Part shown: positions 21,914-32,804 of the stretch, piece after piece | Position numbering within the stretch: the stretch's first letter is position 1 | Layout of the letters: every line of letters starts with the position of its first letter | Assembly (NCBI GenBank): GCA_917880885.1 | Contig: OU862928.1 | Span: 10,001,721-10,065,720 of the forward strand | Source: Limnephilus marmoratus | Lineage: Eukaryota > Arthropoda > Insecta > Trichoptera > Limnephilidae | Length of the DNA stretch: 64,000 nt | Direction of reading: 5' to 3' | Translations under genes and position numbers: made by a program | Notes under the pieces: model-generated | What the model was told of the DNA's origin: nothing | The model's input: only the letters and a program-made list of their open reading frames with translations | Database searches by the model: none

Positions 21914-22964
21914 ATGTCGTTAACCGAAATTTTGGAGACGTTAAAGAGTGATGTATATAAGAACATCAAAGAAATAAAAAATCAAAAATTTGATTGAAAA
22001 ACAATTCTTACAACTTGAAAATACAATCAACAAAGAAAAAATATCGGACCAACAGGAAATAATCAAATTAAAAGACCTACTGCTAACGAAAACTGAAGAA
22101 TATGCCAAAGGACTAGAAAACCGAAACCGAAGTTATCCTATAAGTAACGAAGCCAAAACAACAAATAATTTACCTCAAGATACAAATAAATTTTCAATTA
22201 TTATTTCTTCTGATGATAAAAACAAATCATCAGAAGACATTGAAAAAATAATCACAAAAAAAAATTCTGCTGCAAAACTGAAAATTGCAGTTAACGGAGT
22301 TAAAAAAATAAGCAAAAATAGACTGATTATACCTTGCCCCAAAAAAAACGATGTTTTAGTATTGTCAAAAGAGATTAACGAAAATCTTCGTAACATCCAA
22401 GCTGAAGAAGTAAAGAAGAGAAAACCTAGGATCATTTTAAAAGGACTACATGAAGATATTCAAGATGATGATATTGTACCAAACCTAATTGCACAGAACT
22501 CGGACCTGGAGGAAATGTTAAAAATGAATCCTGACTTAGACTCCCTTAAAATGTTAAAAACATTTAAAACTAAATATTCAAAAAATTGTGTCCTGGAAAC
22601 TAGTGGCAACATGAGACAATTACTACTGTATAAACAAAAAGTTTACATCAGCTACCAGCGGGTTAAGGTGGAGGACGCCAATGTACTCACGCAATGTTTT
22701 CATTGCTTTCGATTCGGCCACACTTCGCTCCGATGTCTGGATAAAACAAATGCTGCTACATGTAGCCACTGTTCTGGAAACCACAACTTTCAACAATGTA
22801 CTAACAAGAACTCCGATCCTATGTGTAATAATTGTTCTTTTCAAAACAAAAACTACAAACTAAGTTATGACACTAATCACAATGCATCCAGCATTAAATG
22901 TCTATATCGTGCTAAAATGCTTAGAATCGCTCAAGACAAAATCGATTATTCGAAAAGTAAGTAG
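21914..22964 (+). pseudogene. ORF1 (nucleocapsid-like) of element K
   Basis: The first ATG (21914) opens MSLTEILETLKSDVYKNIKE and runs to a TGA at 21991-21993. The frame shifts there to a 324-codon frame starting at about 21990. That frame has a charged coiled-coil-like N-terminus, a central domain (..AKLKIAVNGVKKISKNRLIIPCP..) and a C-terminal zinc-knuckle block with CFHCFRFGHTSLRC, CSHCSGNHNFQQC and CNNCSF (22695-22850). The domain order fits Jockey ORF1. One frameshift is the only visible lesion. Confidence 0.82.
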
Positions 22965-23432
22965 AAGTATGATACATAAGTAACTATTCACGTACTATAT
23001 ACGTACCTACTAATTACCCGCATTATATATTTACACTGCATAAATGATTTTAAAATGCAAACTAAAATAAATATTATTGCTACATACATTAAATTACTTA
23101 CTACGAATATCTTACTATTATTACGAAAATATTTGACCATGTCAAATACAACTGTTACAGGTCATTCTATGAATATTTATTTCACTAACTATAAACCTAA
23201 GATAAATACGTATTTTATATTGAGAGTTTTTGTTAATACTTATATTAATACTTATATTAATATTATTAATATTAATTATATTGAGAGTTTTTTTTTATTG
23301 CTGTTGTTAATATGTATAACTCGACGAACACTTTTTCTCCTAAAATAATTTTTTCTCCTTTCAACTACATTCTCAACAATACGATAATGTCAAAATCAAT
23401 TTTTTATTATTCTATACTCTTAAAATACTCTT
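22965..23432 (+). other. Intercistronic region between ORF1 and ORF2 of element K
   Basis: 470 bp of AT-rich DNA. Two short frames are present but without motifs. The 23226-23280 stretch is an imperfect TTAATA-type tandem. Probably untranslated. Confidence 0.5.
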
Positions 23433-24840
23433 ATGTCTGACTCATTATTTGAAGATATAGATTCATCTTTCAAGATTTCGGAAGATATTTGTTTATCTAG
23501 TGTCGAATGTAATAACATACTATTAGAAATGAATCTCTCAAAATCTTTAACAATCATTCACTTAAATATCAGAAGTGTCTGTAAAAATTTTGATCATTTT
23601 ACACTCGCATTAAATAAACTCGCACATAAACCGGATTGTATTGTGTTATCAGAAGCCAGAATTAGCGGCTACTCAGGTACCTATAATTTACCTGGATACA
23701 ATAATTTTGTTACAACTTACAAAATAAATCAAAATAGCGGAATCATTGTTTTTATAAAATGTATTCATGACAATATTTCCGTTAATGAAATACATATCGA
23801 TCTTGTAAACTGTCTTCATATTCAAATTAATATAAAAAACACTTTTATTGATATAATAGCGTTATATAGAACACATAACTCGAGCATTAGTAATTTCACC
23901 GAGAATCTGAAATCTATTATAAATACAAATTGTTCTCGAAATGCATTTGTGGGCGATATCAATATCGATCTATCTGATGAATTTGAAAACAATAGAAATA
24001 AAGAAAAAACTGATTATATCAACACATTAACGGAACTAAACTTTAAACCATGTGTAAAAAAATATACGAGAGAATGTCTTGGACAAAGGTCATCATGCAT
24101 TGATCATATCTGGTGTAATACTAATGAAACTGAAAAAATAAAATCAATTTTTTGGAAAAATAATATTACTGATCATCACACATGCATTGTAGCCTTTAAA
24201 ACTGACAAAATAGATGTGAAAAATTACTCCCACAATAATTTTCCAAAAACTATTATTAATTACGAAAAATTACAACAAAACCTTAACACTGAAAATTGGG
24301 AAACTGTTCTATCCTCTAATAACACCGATTTATGTTCACTTAATTTTGAATCAATCTTAAATAAGCATATAAAATCCTCCCCTTCCATTATAAAATACTC
24401 TCCAAATACTAAATTTAAAAAATTAAAACCGTGGATCACCCAAGGAATCATAATCTCAATTAGACATAAAGAAAAAATTTATAAGGAACATAAAAAAATT
24501 CCAGAAAACTATAAACTATACGAATATTTTTAAAAAATTCAGAAATAAACTGTGTTACATTATACAGAAAACCAATGAAGATTTCTATAAAGAAAAAATC
24601 AATATTGCTGGCAACAATAATAAAAAGGTATGGCTAACTATCAACGAAATTATCAATAAAAAACCTAAAAAATCTAGCATAAACAAAATTACAGATATTG
24701 ATAACAAAATTTATGATGTAAACACGGATCCAATGAAATGTGCAAATATTTTCAACAATTATTTTGGATCAGTTGGTGAAAAATTGGACCTTAAAATTAA
24801 AAACATCGAAAATAATGAACTATATACATCGCCTTCAAAT
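23433..24840 (+). pseudogene. Endonuclease and pre-RT part of element K ORF2
   Basis: 366 codons open from ATG 23433. EN motifs: HLNIRSV (about 23555), LSEARI, IIALYR (about 23858), VGDINIDL (about 23950) and CIDHIW then DHHTC (about 24095-24180). Pre-RT: FKKLKPWITQGIIISIRHKEKIYK. A frameshift near 24530 follows. The frame then reaches ANIFNNYFGSVGEKLD (about 24740). From 24840 to 24905 the coding DNA is replaced by several CTTAATAC repeats, next to the L insertion. Confidence 0.82.
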
Positions 24841-24906
24841 CCTTTTAATACCTTAATACAATTATTAATACTTAATACTTTTATACCTTAATACACCTTA
24901 ATACAA
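24840..24906. repeat. CTTAATAC short tandem repeat
   Basis: At least four copies of CTTAATAC separated by short AT-rich spacers, within the ORF2 frame of element K and just before the insertion of element L. It breaks the frame. Confidence 0.7.
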
Positions 24907-24914
24907 GAGATTCC

Positions 24915-25145
24915 TTTTTAACACTCAAAAACGCGGCCAAGACATTAATATCAAATTCCCCCATATACATAAGTGAAGTACTAACACCTTACTACAAAGA
25001 ATTACTTTGGAAAACGAAACAATCAGCAAAAGACAAAAACTTCCAATTCGTACGGTTTAAATCCGGAAAATTGCTAGTCCGGAAAGGGCCGGGGGAAAAA
25101 ATTATACATATAAAACATGAAAATGACTTAAAAAAAATTACGTAA
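24915..25145 (+). pseudogene. C-terminal part of FP-like ORF1, element L
   Basis: Reads LTLKNAAKTLISNSPIYISE, VLTPYYKELLWKTKQSAKD, FQFVRFKSGKLLVRKGPG and EKIIHIKHENDL to a TAA at 25143-25145. This is the C-terminal FP-like domain of many LINE ORF1 proteins (IYISE..LTP, a basic G-K-L-L-V-R-K strand). The N-terminus is absent, marking 5' truncation of the insertion. Confidence 0.75.
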
Positions 25146-25199
25146 CTAATGAAGGTCACTCAGACCTCGTAAAAAAACTATCCCGATTTACATAACATC

Positions 25200-26304
25200 A
25201 TGGCTGATCTACTCTCAATTAACTTAAATAGCTCTCACCAACATCACACAACTAATGACACAAAACTATGTGATGATATTTTTAACAATCCAGGCTCTCT
25301 GACACTTCTTCACCAAAATATAAGATCACTTAATCGTAACTATGACGAACTTGACATACTCTTACAAAACTTTAATACAGACTTCAAAATTATAATCCTA
25401 ACGGAATGTTGGATATAAACCGCTTTTACAAAAAAACATAAAATAAATTATACTGCGTATCACACATTAAAAAACAAAAATCAAAATGATGGGATTGTTG
25501 TGTACATACATGACAGTCTTAACGCCTCTGTTTCAGAAATCGACTTGATAAATACTAACTGCCTACAAATAATCATCGACTCAGATACGTGTATTCTCGC
25601 CCTATACAGATCACCATCCACACATAACATTACACCATTTATAATAGCTTTAGACACTCACCTAAAAAAACTCACTTCATACAAAAACATCATCAGACCT
25701 CCGTAGTCCAGTGGCTAAGACTCTTGACTCACATTCCGGAGGTCGCGGGTTCGAACCCGGCATGCGCAAATAAATTTTATTTGATTAATTTGTGTTATTT
25801 CACAATTAATTCATTTAAAATAATATATAGTATATTTGCGGCATGTTCCAGAGTGGAAGATACTATTAGTATCGCCCTGGTGTAAGACCACCATTCAGAA
25901 TTGAAACGTTGCTTGAAAATGGCTTTAGCCGTGTTTAGTGACCAGATCTGAATAGCCAGGTACTTCCCAACCTTCCTCATCCCCACCTCCTTCCCCTCCC
26001 CACTACCTTCAGCCTCACAACATACCCCAATTGGGGATGCCATAGTCTCACTGGCTCCAGACGGGAGCAGTTGAGATTCTTGTGCGGTATTCACTGTAAA
26101 AAAAAAAAAAAAAAAATCATCATAGCTGGTGATCTAAACATAAACATACTTCCTAATGGCCACCCCCAAAATATCGATTACCAACTGATGCTTCTAGAAC
26201 ATGGCATATTAAGCATCATTAACACTCCTACCAGAGTAAGCAAAGACTCAGAATCATGTATAGATCACTTTATGGTAAAATCAAAAAGTCAAACACAATC
26301 ATGA
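25200..26304 (+). pseudogene. Endonuclease domain of element L, split by a SINE
   Basis: An ATG at 25200 is followed by LLHQNIRSLNRN (EN motif I) and LTECWI, where a TAA at 25416-25418 interrupts. The frame continues through GIVVYIHD and ILALYRSPS to SYKNII at 25694. After the SINE it resumes as AGDLNIN (26128-26147) and ESCIDHFMVK (about 26255). Lesions: one stop, the SINE, one frameshift before the RT frame. Confidence 0.85.
25696..26116 (+). mobile_element. tRNA-derived SINE (421 bp) inside element L
   Basis: Flanked by ATCATCA (25689-25695 and 26117-26123). The head has a pol III A-box-like TAGTCCAGTGGCTAAGA (25704-25720) and a perfect B-box core GGGTTCGAACCC (25748-25759), i.e. a tRNA-like unit of ~75 bp. 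It is followed by an unrelated ~320-bp body and 20 A residues (26098-26117, the last shared with the target repeat). It is not a functional tRNA gene: the acceptor ends do not pair fully. It interrupts the EN codons between SYKNII and AGDLN. Confidence 0.9.
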
Positions 26305-28586
26305 TAGGCCTAACTTCACCAACTAGAAACTCAACTTTTCAAAATAATATCGCAAAAAAAATAATTGATTACGTTAACCTAAAACAATGTTTAGAAAAAA
26401 AAACGTGGGAACATCTTACAAAATTTAACTCGGCAGAAGAGGCCTGGAATTTCTTTTTAACATACCTACAAACTCTCATTACCCAAAATACCAAAACGAT
26501 ATACATACCTATTCCACACCGCAAAGTAAGACTTAAAAAATGGATTACCCAAAGCATCATAAATAGCATTAAAAAAAGGGACAAATTACACAAACAAGTC
26601 AAACTGAACCCATACGATACCTCGCTATATTTCTTCTACAAAAGGTACAGGAACATATGTTCTCTAACAATACGTAAAGCCAAAGAATTATACTATCGTA
26701 ACAAACTGATAACATCAAACTATGACCCTAAAAGCGTATGGTCAATTTTGAGGGAAAGTTCGCATTCACAGAAGAAAAAAGACGATACTATAAAAAATCT
26801 ACTCATTGATGACAAAGAACTCCACTTCCATGACAATCCTACACGTATCCTTAATCACATAAACAAACACTACACAAATATTGGAGTTAGCCTAGCTGAA
26901 AATATCAAAATTACGCAGCCTCCCCAAGATATTCAGGAACCTCAAAACAATTCATCTATCATAAGCAATGAAAATTTTAACAGACACTTCAAATTAAGAA
27001 ATATTTCACTAGAAGATACCAATAAAATAATTCATTCACTAAAAATTAACAACACTGCGGGTCCTGATGGTATAGACTCTAAAACTATCTTAACAATAAG
27101 CCAACAACTACTTATACCACTAACATATTTAATTAATCGTAGTCTAAAAGAAGGAATTTTTCCTAGCTTACTAAAAAAAGGCCTTATTATTCCAATTTTC
27201 AAATCAGGACAAAAAAATAATGTTAACAACTACCGACCCATTACGCTACTAAATACAATTTCGAAAATCCTGGAAAAAACTATTAAAAAACAGCTCCAAC
27301 ACTATTTAGAAGCAAAACAAATACTATCGGTGAACCAACATGGCTTCAGGAAAAACAAAAGCACAGAACATGCAATAGCTACCGTAACGGACTTCATTAC
27401 ACATAATCTAGACGCTAAGAAAAAAGTTATTTCTATTTACTTAGATCTATGTAAAGCTTTCGACACAATCCCTCACGAAAAACTTTTTAAGAAGCTAAAA
27501 AACATTGGCATTAATGGAGTAGAATTCAATTTAATTAAAAGCTTCATGTCTGACAGAACGCAACAAGTAAAAATTGACAACAAGACAAGTGAACCACTTT
27601 CAATTACGTACGGAGTCTCACAGGGGAGTGTACTTGGCCCTTTATTATTCCTCATTTATATAAATGAACTGTGCAACATTAAAATTGAAGGTAAAATCGT
27701 GACCTTCGCTGACGATACAGTTCTTCTCTGTCAAGCAGCCACATGGAAAGATGTATTTATAATAGCCGAAAAAAGTTTATCAATTGTCAAAAAATGGCTA
27801 AACAGTAACACTCTTACAGTTAATACAATCAAAACAAAATATATCACTCATAGTATTACACAAAGAGGTCAACCTCCATCAAACATAGGCTTGCTTCTAC
27901 ATAACTGTACTTTATCCCACTGCCAGTGCGAACATATAGAAAGGGTAAAACATACAAAATATCTGGGGGTTATTATTGATTCACACTTACGCTGGACTGA
28001 CCATATTACTTTCATCACAAATAAACTCAAACGAGTCATGTATCTAATAAAACAAATTAAAAACATCTTCCCACTAACAATACTAAGGTCAATCTATTTT
28101 GCACTTTGTCAATCCATTGCCACATATGGAATACTAGCTTGGGGAAGTGCTACAAACATAGCAATTGACCCAATCCAAAAAATACAAAAAGCGATAATAA
28201 AGCTCATCCTGCAAGTACCATTTCACACAGATTCTAGCGAAATCTACAAAATATTTGAAGTCATGTCAATAAGACAACTTTATGCCAAATCTGCTATAAT
28301 ATACCTCGTCCAAAACAAACTACATATTCCAATTCAACCAAAAACTATAACAAAAACCAGGTCCTCAACAAATAAAACACTGAACATACCAAAAACACAC
28401 ACCACACATGGACAAAGACATTTTCAGTATTATGCCACCAAACTTTTTAATTGCATGCCAGTTACTTTGAAACAAATACTCTCTGTAAACACATATACAA
28501 ACATACACAAAAAACATATCACTGAGTGGATTAAAAATCAAGACATTAACTTTATACAAAACATTATTATTCCAAACCAAACATAA
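26256..28586 (+). CDS. Reverse transcriptase ORF2 of element L (EN-less frame, intact RT)
   Basis: 776 codons without a stop. Pre-RT LKKWITQSIINSIKKRDKLH (about 26535). RT: GPDGIDSKTI (about 27060), LIIPIFKSGQK and NNYRPITLLNT (about 27185-27250), GFRKNKSTEHA, IYLDLCKAFDTIPHEK (about 27435), GVSQGSVLGPLLFLIYIN (about 27610), the catalytic FADDTVLL (about 27705), KYLGVIIDSHLRW (about 27955), thumb, and a C-terminal GQRHFQYYATKLFN. All core RT residues are present, so this is the most intact polymerase of the LINEs here; only the EN part is broken. Start by convention: the frame is entered by a frameshift rather than its own start. Confidence 0.9.
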   Translation: MYRSLYGKIKKSNTIMIGLTSPTRNSTFQNNIAKKIIDYVNLKQCLEKKTWEHLTKFNSAEEAWNFFLTYLQTLITQNTKTIYIPIPHRKVRLKKWITQSIINSIKKRDKLHKQVKLNPYDTSLYFFYKRYRNICSLTIRKAKELYYRNKLITSNYDPKSVWSILRESSHSQKKKDDTIKNLLIDDKELHFHDNPTRILNHINKHYTNIGVSLAENIKITQPPQDIQEPQNNSSIISNENFNRHFKLRNISLEDTNKIIHSLKINNTAGPDGIDSKTILTISQQLLIPLTYLINRSLKEGIFPSLLKKGLIIPIFKSGQKNNVNNYRPITLLNTISKILEKTIKKQLQHYLEAKQILSVNQHGFRKNKSTEHAIATVTDFITHNLDAKKKVISIYLDLCKAFDTIPHEKLFKKLKNIGINGVEFNLIKSFMSDRTQQVKIDNKTSEPLSITYGVSQGSVLGPLLFLIYINELCNIKIEGKIVTFADDTVLLCQAATWKDVFIIAEKSLSIVKKWLNSNTLTVNTIKTKYITHSITQRGQPPSNIGLLLHNCTLSHCQCEHIERVKHTKYLGVIIDSHLRWTDHITFITNKLKRVMYLIKQIKNIFPLTILRSIYFALCQSIATYGILAWGSATNIAIDPIQKIQKAIIKLILQVPFHTDSSEIYKIFEVMSIRQLYAKSAIIYLVQNKLHIPIQPKTITKTRSSTNKTLNIPKTHTTHGQRHFQYYATKLFNCMPVTLKQILSVNTYTNIHKKHITEWIKNQDINFIQNIIIPNQT

Positions 28587-29137
28587 CAAAACTAAAAAAA
28601 GCGTAAAATTAAATAAACCTAATAATTAATTAGTTTTTCAAGTACCCAACAACTATACATGCACTTACAGTTTATATATGTGTGAACATGTGTGTATGTG
28701 TATATGAATGTGTATGCGTATGAATATATATGTATGTATATGTGTATATATGTGCATATGTGCATGTACGTGTATGTATATTATGTATATATATATTTAT
28801 TTTTTTTCTTCTAAATAACCAAGGTACAATAACCATTAAAATAAAAAAATAAAATTAATAAAAAAAAACTTTCTACTACAACACATAAATACTTGTCACA
28901 CATAATCATAAATAAACACGTAAACACCTCAGCACAGGTTCTCCTAGTGAGGTGTTCACGAAACATACAACAATACCTACCTACAGTTTCACCTTCACAA
29001 ACCTACCTTACACCAAACATAATAAAATTGCCAAATATATTATGTAAAAATGTTTTCAAAATTTATCTTTTATGTAAAAATGTGTATTAATAGGTAAATA
29101 CTGTAATACATAGAAATAAATAAAATAAATAAATAAA
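28587..29137 (+). other. 3' UTR of element L
   Basis: Contains an imperfect TG/TA microsatellite (28671-28800), and a hairpin at 28923-28956 (8-bp stem AACACCTC/GAGGTGTT around AGCAC-AGG-TTCT-CCT-AGT). It ends in TAAA repeats. The hairpin resembles that of element J. Confidence 0.75.
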
Positions 29138-29142
29138 ATTCC

Positions 29143-30670
29143 AACGAACTGACGCTGATGAAATCAAACACACTATTAATCAATTAAAAGGTAATTCTTC
29201 CCCCGGTTATGACAATATTTCGGTAGAAATTCTTAAAAAAATTCTGATTCACTTTGTAAACCATTGGCACACATCATAAATACAAGTTTCGAAAATGGCA
29301 ACTTCCCAGTAAATTACAAAAAAACTATTATTACTCCTATTTTTAAATCCGGTGACCCCTTTCTTAGTAATAATTATAGGCCAATTTCTCTTACCTCAAA
29401 TATCGCAAAAATATTTGAAAAAATTGTAAAAAAACAGATGTTCAAATTTATAAAAGAAAATAATATATTAAATTCACATCAATATGGTTTTAGGGAAAAT
29501 TTGAGCACTCAAGATGCTATCGTAGACCTAACATCTGAAATATATAAATCTTTAGATAACAAAAAAAAATGTATTGGAATATTTGTCGACTTACGAAAAG
29601 CTTTTGACAGTATATCACATTCGAACCTTATCTCTAAACTAAAGAAAATTGGTATAACCAATAATGCCCTAACGTGGATCGAAAATTACCTATTTCATAG
29701 AGAGCAATTTGTTAAATTAAATGGTTTTCTCAGCGATTCTCAAATCATTAAATTTGGAATCCCACAGGGAACAGTTTTGGGAACAATTCTCTTTATCATT
29801 TATGTTAATGATATTTTTAAACTCACCATAAAATCCAAAATAATATCTTACGCTGACGACACAGCAATTTTAGCTGAGGGATCAACGTGGAATGAAACTC
29901 AGAGAACGGCGGAATCTGATATAAATTTAATTAAAAAATGGTTTGATCAAAATTTACTATCTCTAAATACAGATAAAACTTTTGTAATTCCTTTCACTCT
30001 GACTAAAAAAGCTACCCCTGAAAATCTAAATATATGTATACACTCATATAATTGTAATTCAAATTCATATATATGTAAACCTGATTGCTCTGTACTCACT
30101 ATTAAAACCAATGTTAAATACCTTGGGGTAACTATTGACAGTAACATAAAGTGGAAGATGCAAATCAGCACAACAGTTGAGAGACTAAGAAAATTAGTGT
30201 ACATTTTCATTAGAATTCGAAACATTTTAAATATTAGTATGTTAAGAACTATTTACTTTTCCTTAATCCAATCAGTGCTACAGTATGGAATTGTTGGTTG
30301 GGGTGGTGCATTCAAAACTTCTCTTTTACCATTATTAATCATTCAAAAATTATTTAAAAAAAACCATATGATTACCCCACTATCAAATTATTTCAATATT
30401 TTAAAGTACCTTCACTTCATGTTATTTATAAAAAAATTACAATTCTACAAATATACAAAGATAGCTTCAATAATGAGAGCTTCACTCCTTTTTCAAACAG
30501 CATTAGAACAAATATCCTGGGCTCTATGACTGTCCCACGTTATAACACCACCACAGCTCAACAATTCTATAAATATATTGGAGTTAAATGGTTTAACCAA
30601 TTACCAGTTAATTTAAGATTGGAAATAAATTATAAAAAATTCAAAAAATCAATTAAAGCTCTTTATATAT
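29143..30670 (+). pseudogene. Reverse transcriptase part of element K ORF2
   Basis: QRTDADEIKHTINQL, SSPGYDNISVEIL, then one frame slip before the 421-codon frame 29264-30529: TIITPIFKSGDP, NNYRPISLTSN (about 29370), GFRENLSTQDA, FVDLRKAFDSISHSN (about 29590), GIPQGTVLGTILFIIYVN (about 29755), catalytic YADDTAIL (about 29850), KYLGVTIDSNIKW (about 30118). A frame change near 30340-30530 precedes the last segment (GVKWFNQLP, ending at 30670). Catalytic site intact; protein split by element L and frameshifts. Confidence 0.87.
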
Positions 30671-30956
30671 AACTTATCGCAATCACTACATCTTATAATA
30701 TTTTATTTATAAACACAATTGTAATATCTGATATCCTTTTTCTTTCTTTATTTTTCACATTTCTTATTTATATCATCTTCATTCTGCTTATGTTTTTATA
30801 TATTATATAAAACTATAGATGCATATTATATGATATAAACGATTTTTTTTTCTCTTTGTATACTGTTAATTATCCATCTTGATCTATATGTATATAAAAA
30901 AAAATTATATATTATTTAAACTTATATAAAAATTAATATCTACATTCGTTGTCTCC

Positions 30957-30991
30957 GCCTTTTTAACACGAGCTCTGCTCAAAAAAAAGGT
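30957..30991 (+). other. Two-tier 3' UTR hairpin, element K
   Basis: Outer stem CCTTTTT/AAAAAGG, linker AACAC, inner stem GAGC/GCTC with loop TCT. It lies about 100 bp from the A-rich tail. Confidence 0.65.
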
Positions 30992-31234
30992 GTAAGACGT
31001 ATTAAATAATGTATATTTTTTTTTTCTCAAAAAACTTTATACTATACACAAAAACATGAAATTTTTGTAAAATTTATTAAATAAAAAAAAAATAAAAAAA
31101 AATTCGTATTTAATTTATTCTAATCATTTAATTTATTATTTATTTATTTAATCAAATATTTATTTCATTATTTAATTTACTTAATCTATTTGTTTAATCC
31201 ATAATTATTTAATCTATTAAGGCGACACTGGTTA

Positions 31235-31869
31235 TGTAATCTTTACATGGATAATTGGATGCGAGAACAGAAAAAGATGGGATTGGGCGCGAAATTGAGT
31301 AATCTGAAAGTATGTTGCCTGTTGTATGCTGCTGATGTGGTGCTGATTTCTAACAATATGGAAAATCTACTTTACAATGTCTTGCGTCTAGGATGAACAA
31401 AGTTTGTATGAAGAATGAGTTAATATGATGAATGTAAGTAGGTCTAAATTCATGGTATTTGAAAGAGAGAATACGAAAACAATGTGCAATATAGTTGTAA
31501 ATGATGAATACTTAGAGCAGGTGGATGAGTTTATGAACTTGGGAAGTATGTTTGCGAGAGATGGGAAGGCTGAAAGAGATATTGAAAGAAAGGTGAATGC
31601 AGGTAACTCCATTAATAGAGGACTGAACGTCGTTTGCGCCAATAAAAAGCTATCCAAAGAAGCGAAGCTAGCTGTCCATAATGGAGTGCTGGTACCTACC
31701 CTGATGATGACGTATGGCAGTGAGGCTTGGAACTGACAGAAAAAGGATGAAAGTAGACTGAATGCTGTAGATATGAGATCCCCGAGGTGTATGTGTGATA
31801 AAACCATGTCCGATCGTGTAAGAAACGCGGAGACCGCAAATAATGCAAGGCTGATGTAAGTGTGATGAG
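31235..31869 (+). pseudogene. RTE-type reverse transcriptase fragment
   Basis: The catalytic box reads YAADVVL (first Asp of YADD lost) near 31338, with a stop soon after (31394-31396). A 103-codon frame (31425-31736) carries the conserved F.NLGS.F..DG..E.DI..R. region and ends before Q, where TGA replaces a codon. Then LNAVDMRS..MCDKTMSDRVRN, the conserved C-terminal block of this clade. Dead. Confidence 0.8.
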
Positions 31870-32554
31870 CAGGGCCGGATTAACCATGTCGGGGCCCCTA
31901 GGCAATGCACGTCTCGGGGCCCCTTTACCAATGGTGGACTAACGGGGGGGGGGGGGGGGGTTGAAAGGGCCTCCAAACGCCTCCTTGTTCCCTTGATCAA
32001 ATTCTTAACAAGGCTTTAAGGTGGGGGTGGGGGGTAAGGTTTTCAAACCTTTTTATAATTTTATTCTTATTGTAAAACATGTCAGTATATTGAGTATTGT
32101 GTCAAAATTTTAAGTAAAACGGAGCAAAACTAACAAAGATACAGCGTTTCAAGCGACCGGCCCTCATGCTCGATTCAAGTATATTTCGAGTATAAAAAAT
32201 TTTAAATCGGTTTTCTCGCAAACAACATTTCTGTAGTTTGTGAACATCATAACTCAAAATCTTGACTTGACCGATGCATTTCAAATTTTGTACTCTATTT
32301 CTACACATAAATCAACATGTAGTCAGAGGGAGTTTTTTTACAATTTTATAATTACAAATTCATCGAAATTGTTTAGCAAAAATCGCGTTTTCACTTCATA
32401 ATGCTGCCAAAAAAAAATTAAAACATCTTGAAAGCTTCCAAAACTTCGTTGCTCACTAATTAAAGCAAGTAATTTTTCTCGGGACGCGGGGCCCCTAGCC
32501 GATGCGGGGCCCCTAGGCAGTTGCCTACTCTGCCTTAGGGATAATCCGGTACTG
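31870..32554. mobile_element. hAT-type non-autonomous element (685 bp)
   Basis: Terminal repeats CAGGGCCGGATTAACC and (complement of the right end) CAGTACCGGATTATCC, flanked by the 8-bp duplication GTGATGAG (31862-31869 and 32555-32562). The 8-bp duplication and CAG..termini fit the hAT superfamily. The ends are rich in GGGGCCCCTAGGCA (31905-31918, 32507-32520) and a G-run (31945-31960). No transposase. Confidence 0.9.
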
Positions 32555-32804
32555 GTGATGAGTACAATTAAGAAAGGGACGCTCAGATGGTTTGGACATG
32601 TAGAGCAAATGAACGAGGAAAGGAGTGTGTGTCGGTAGAAGAATTCGGTAGAAGATTCGGCGAATGGTAGAAGAAGTCGGGGGCGCCCGAGGAAGACATA
32701 AACTCACCTTTATAAATTTTAGGGTCGTTTGGCGGTCCATCCTCTCTGCCTACCCCTGTGGGGAAACGGCGTGATGGTTAGTTAGTTAAATATTAAAAAC
32801 TTAC

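Larger units (their letters stand above)
24915..29137 (+). mobile_element. Jockey-like retrotransposon L, young, inserted in element K
   Basis: The 4223-bp insert is flanked by ATTCC (24910-24914 and 29138-29142). It contains the end of an FP-like ORF1, EN (broken by a SINE), an uninterrupted 776-codon RT frame, a 3' UTR with an alternating purine-pyrimidine microsatellite and hairpin, and an A-rich TAAA tail. Removing it rejoins the K frame (..IQEIP / ATTCCAACGAACTG coding for the QRTDADEIK motif). Confidence 0.88.
21765..31220 (+). mobile_element. Jockey-like retrotransposon K, full-length structure, split by element L
   Basis: 5' UTR (21765-21913), ORF1 (21914-22964), EN (23433-24260), pre-RT (to 24840), insertion of element L (24915-29137), RT and C-terminus (29143-30670), 3' UTR with a hairpin (30957-30991) and an A-rich then ATTTA-rich tail. 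Flanks: GGCGACACTGATTATTTAATCT (21743-21764) and a 20/22 match at 31221-31242, read as an old target duplication. The target appears to be the RTE-like element that resumes at 31221. Confidence 0.78.
31221..32790 (+). mobile_element. RTE-like retrotransposon tail with nested hAT MITE
   Basis: Begins in the RT palm (..NLYMDNWMREQKK.., about 31235-31270) and keeps YAADVVLISNNMENL (decayed YADD), a KFMVFEREN segment, ..GSMFARDGKAERDIERKV.., PTLMMTYGSEAW, and after the MITE TLRWFGHVEQMNEE and RGRPRK (32570-32690). The 3' end GGCGTGATGGTTAGTTAGTTA also occurs at 61780-61800. The element stops about 15 bp from the protease donor site at 32804. Confidence 0.8.
7487..32804 (-). other. 25.3-kb protease intron built of nested transposable elements
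   Basis: Both splice sites agree with the consensus (GTAAGT donor complement at 32799-32804; TTTGCAG acceptor at 7487-7493) and the split codon GA|A is phase-matched, so the two flanking exons belong to one transcript. Between them I find no host exon, but about ten retroelement insertions, a SINE, a hAT-type MITE and several foldbacks. Confidence 0.85.

Noticed and set aside
25696..25770. tRNA gene
   Set aside because: A and B boxes are good but it is the head of a 421-bp A-tailed insert with ATCATCA duplications; a SINE explains all of it.
28671..28800. Regulatory Z-DNA-like tract
   Set aside because: The alternating TG/TA run is an ordinary microsatellite in a LINE 3' UTR; no evidence for regulation.
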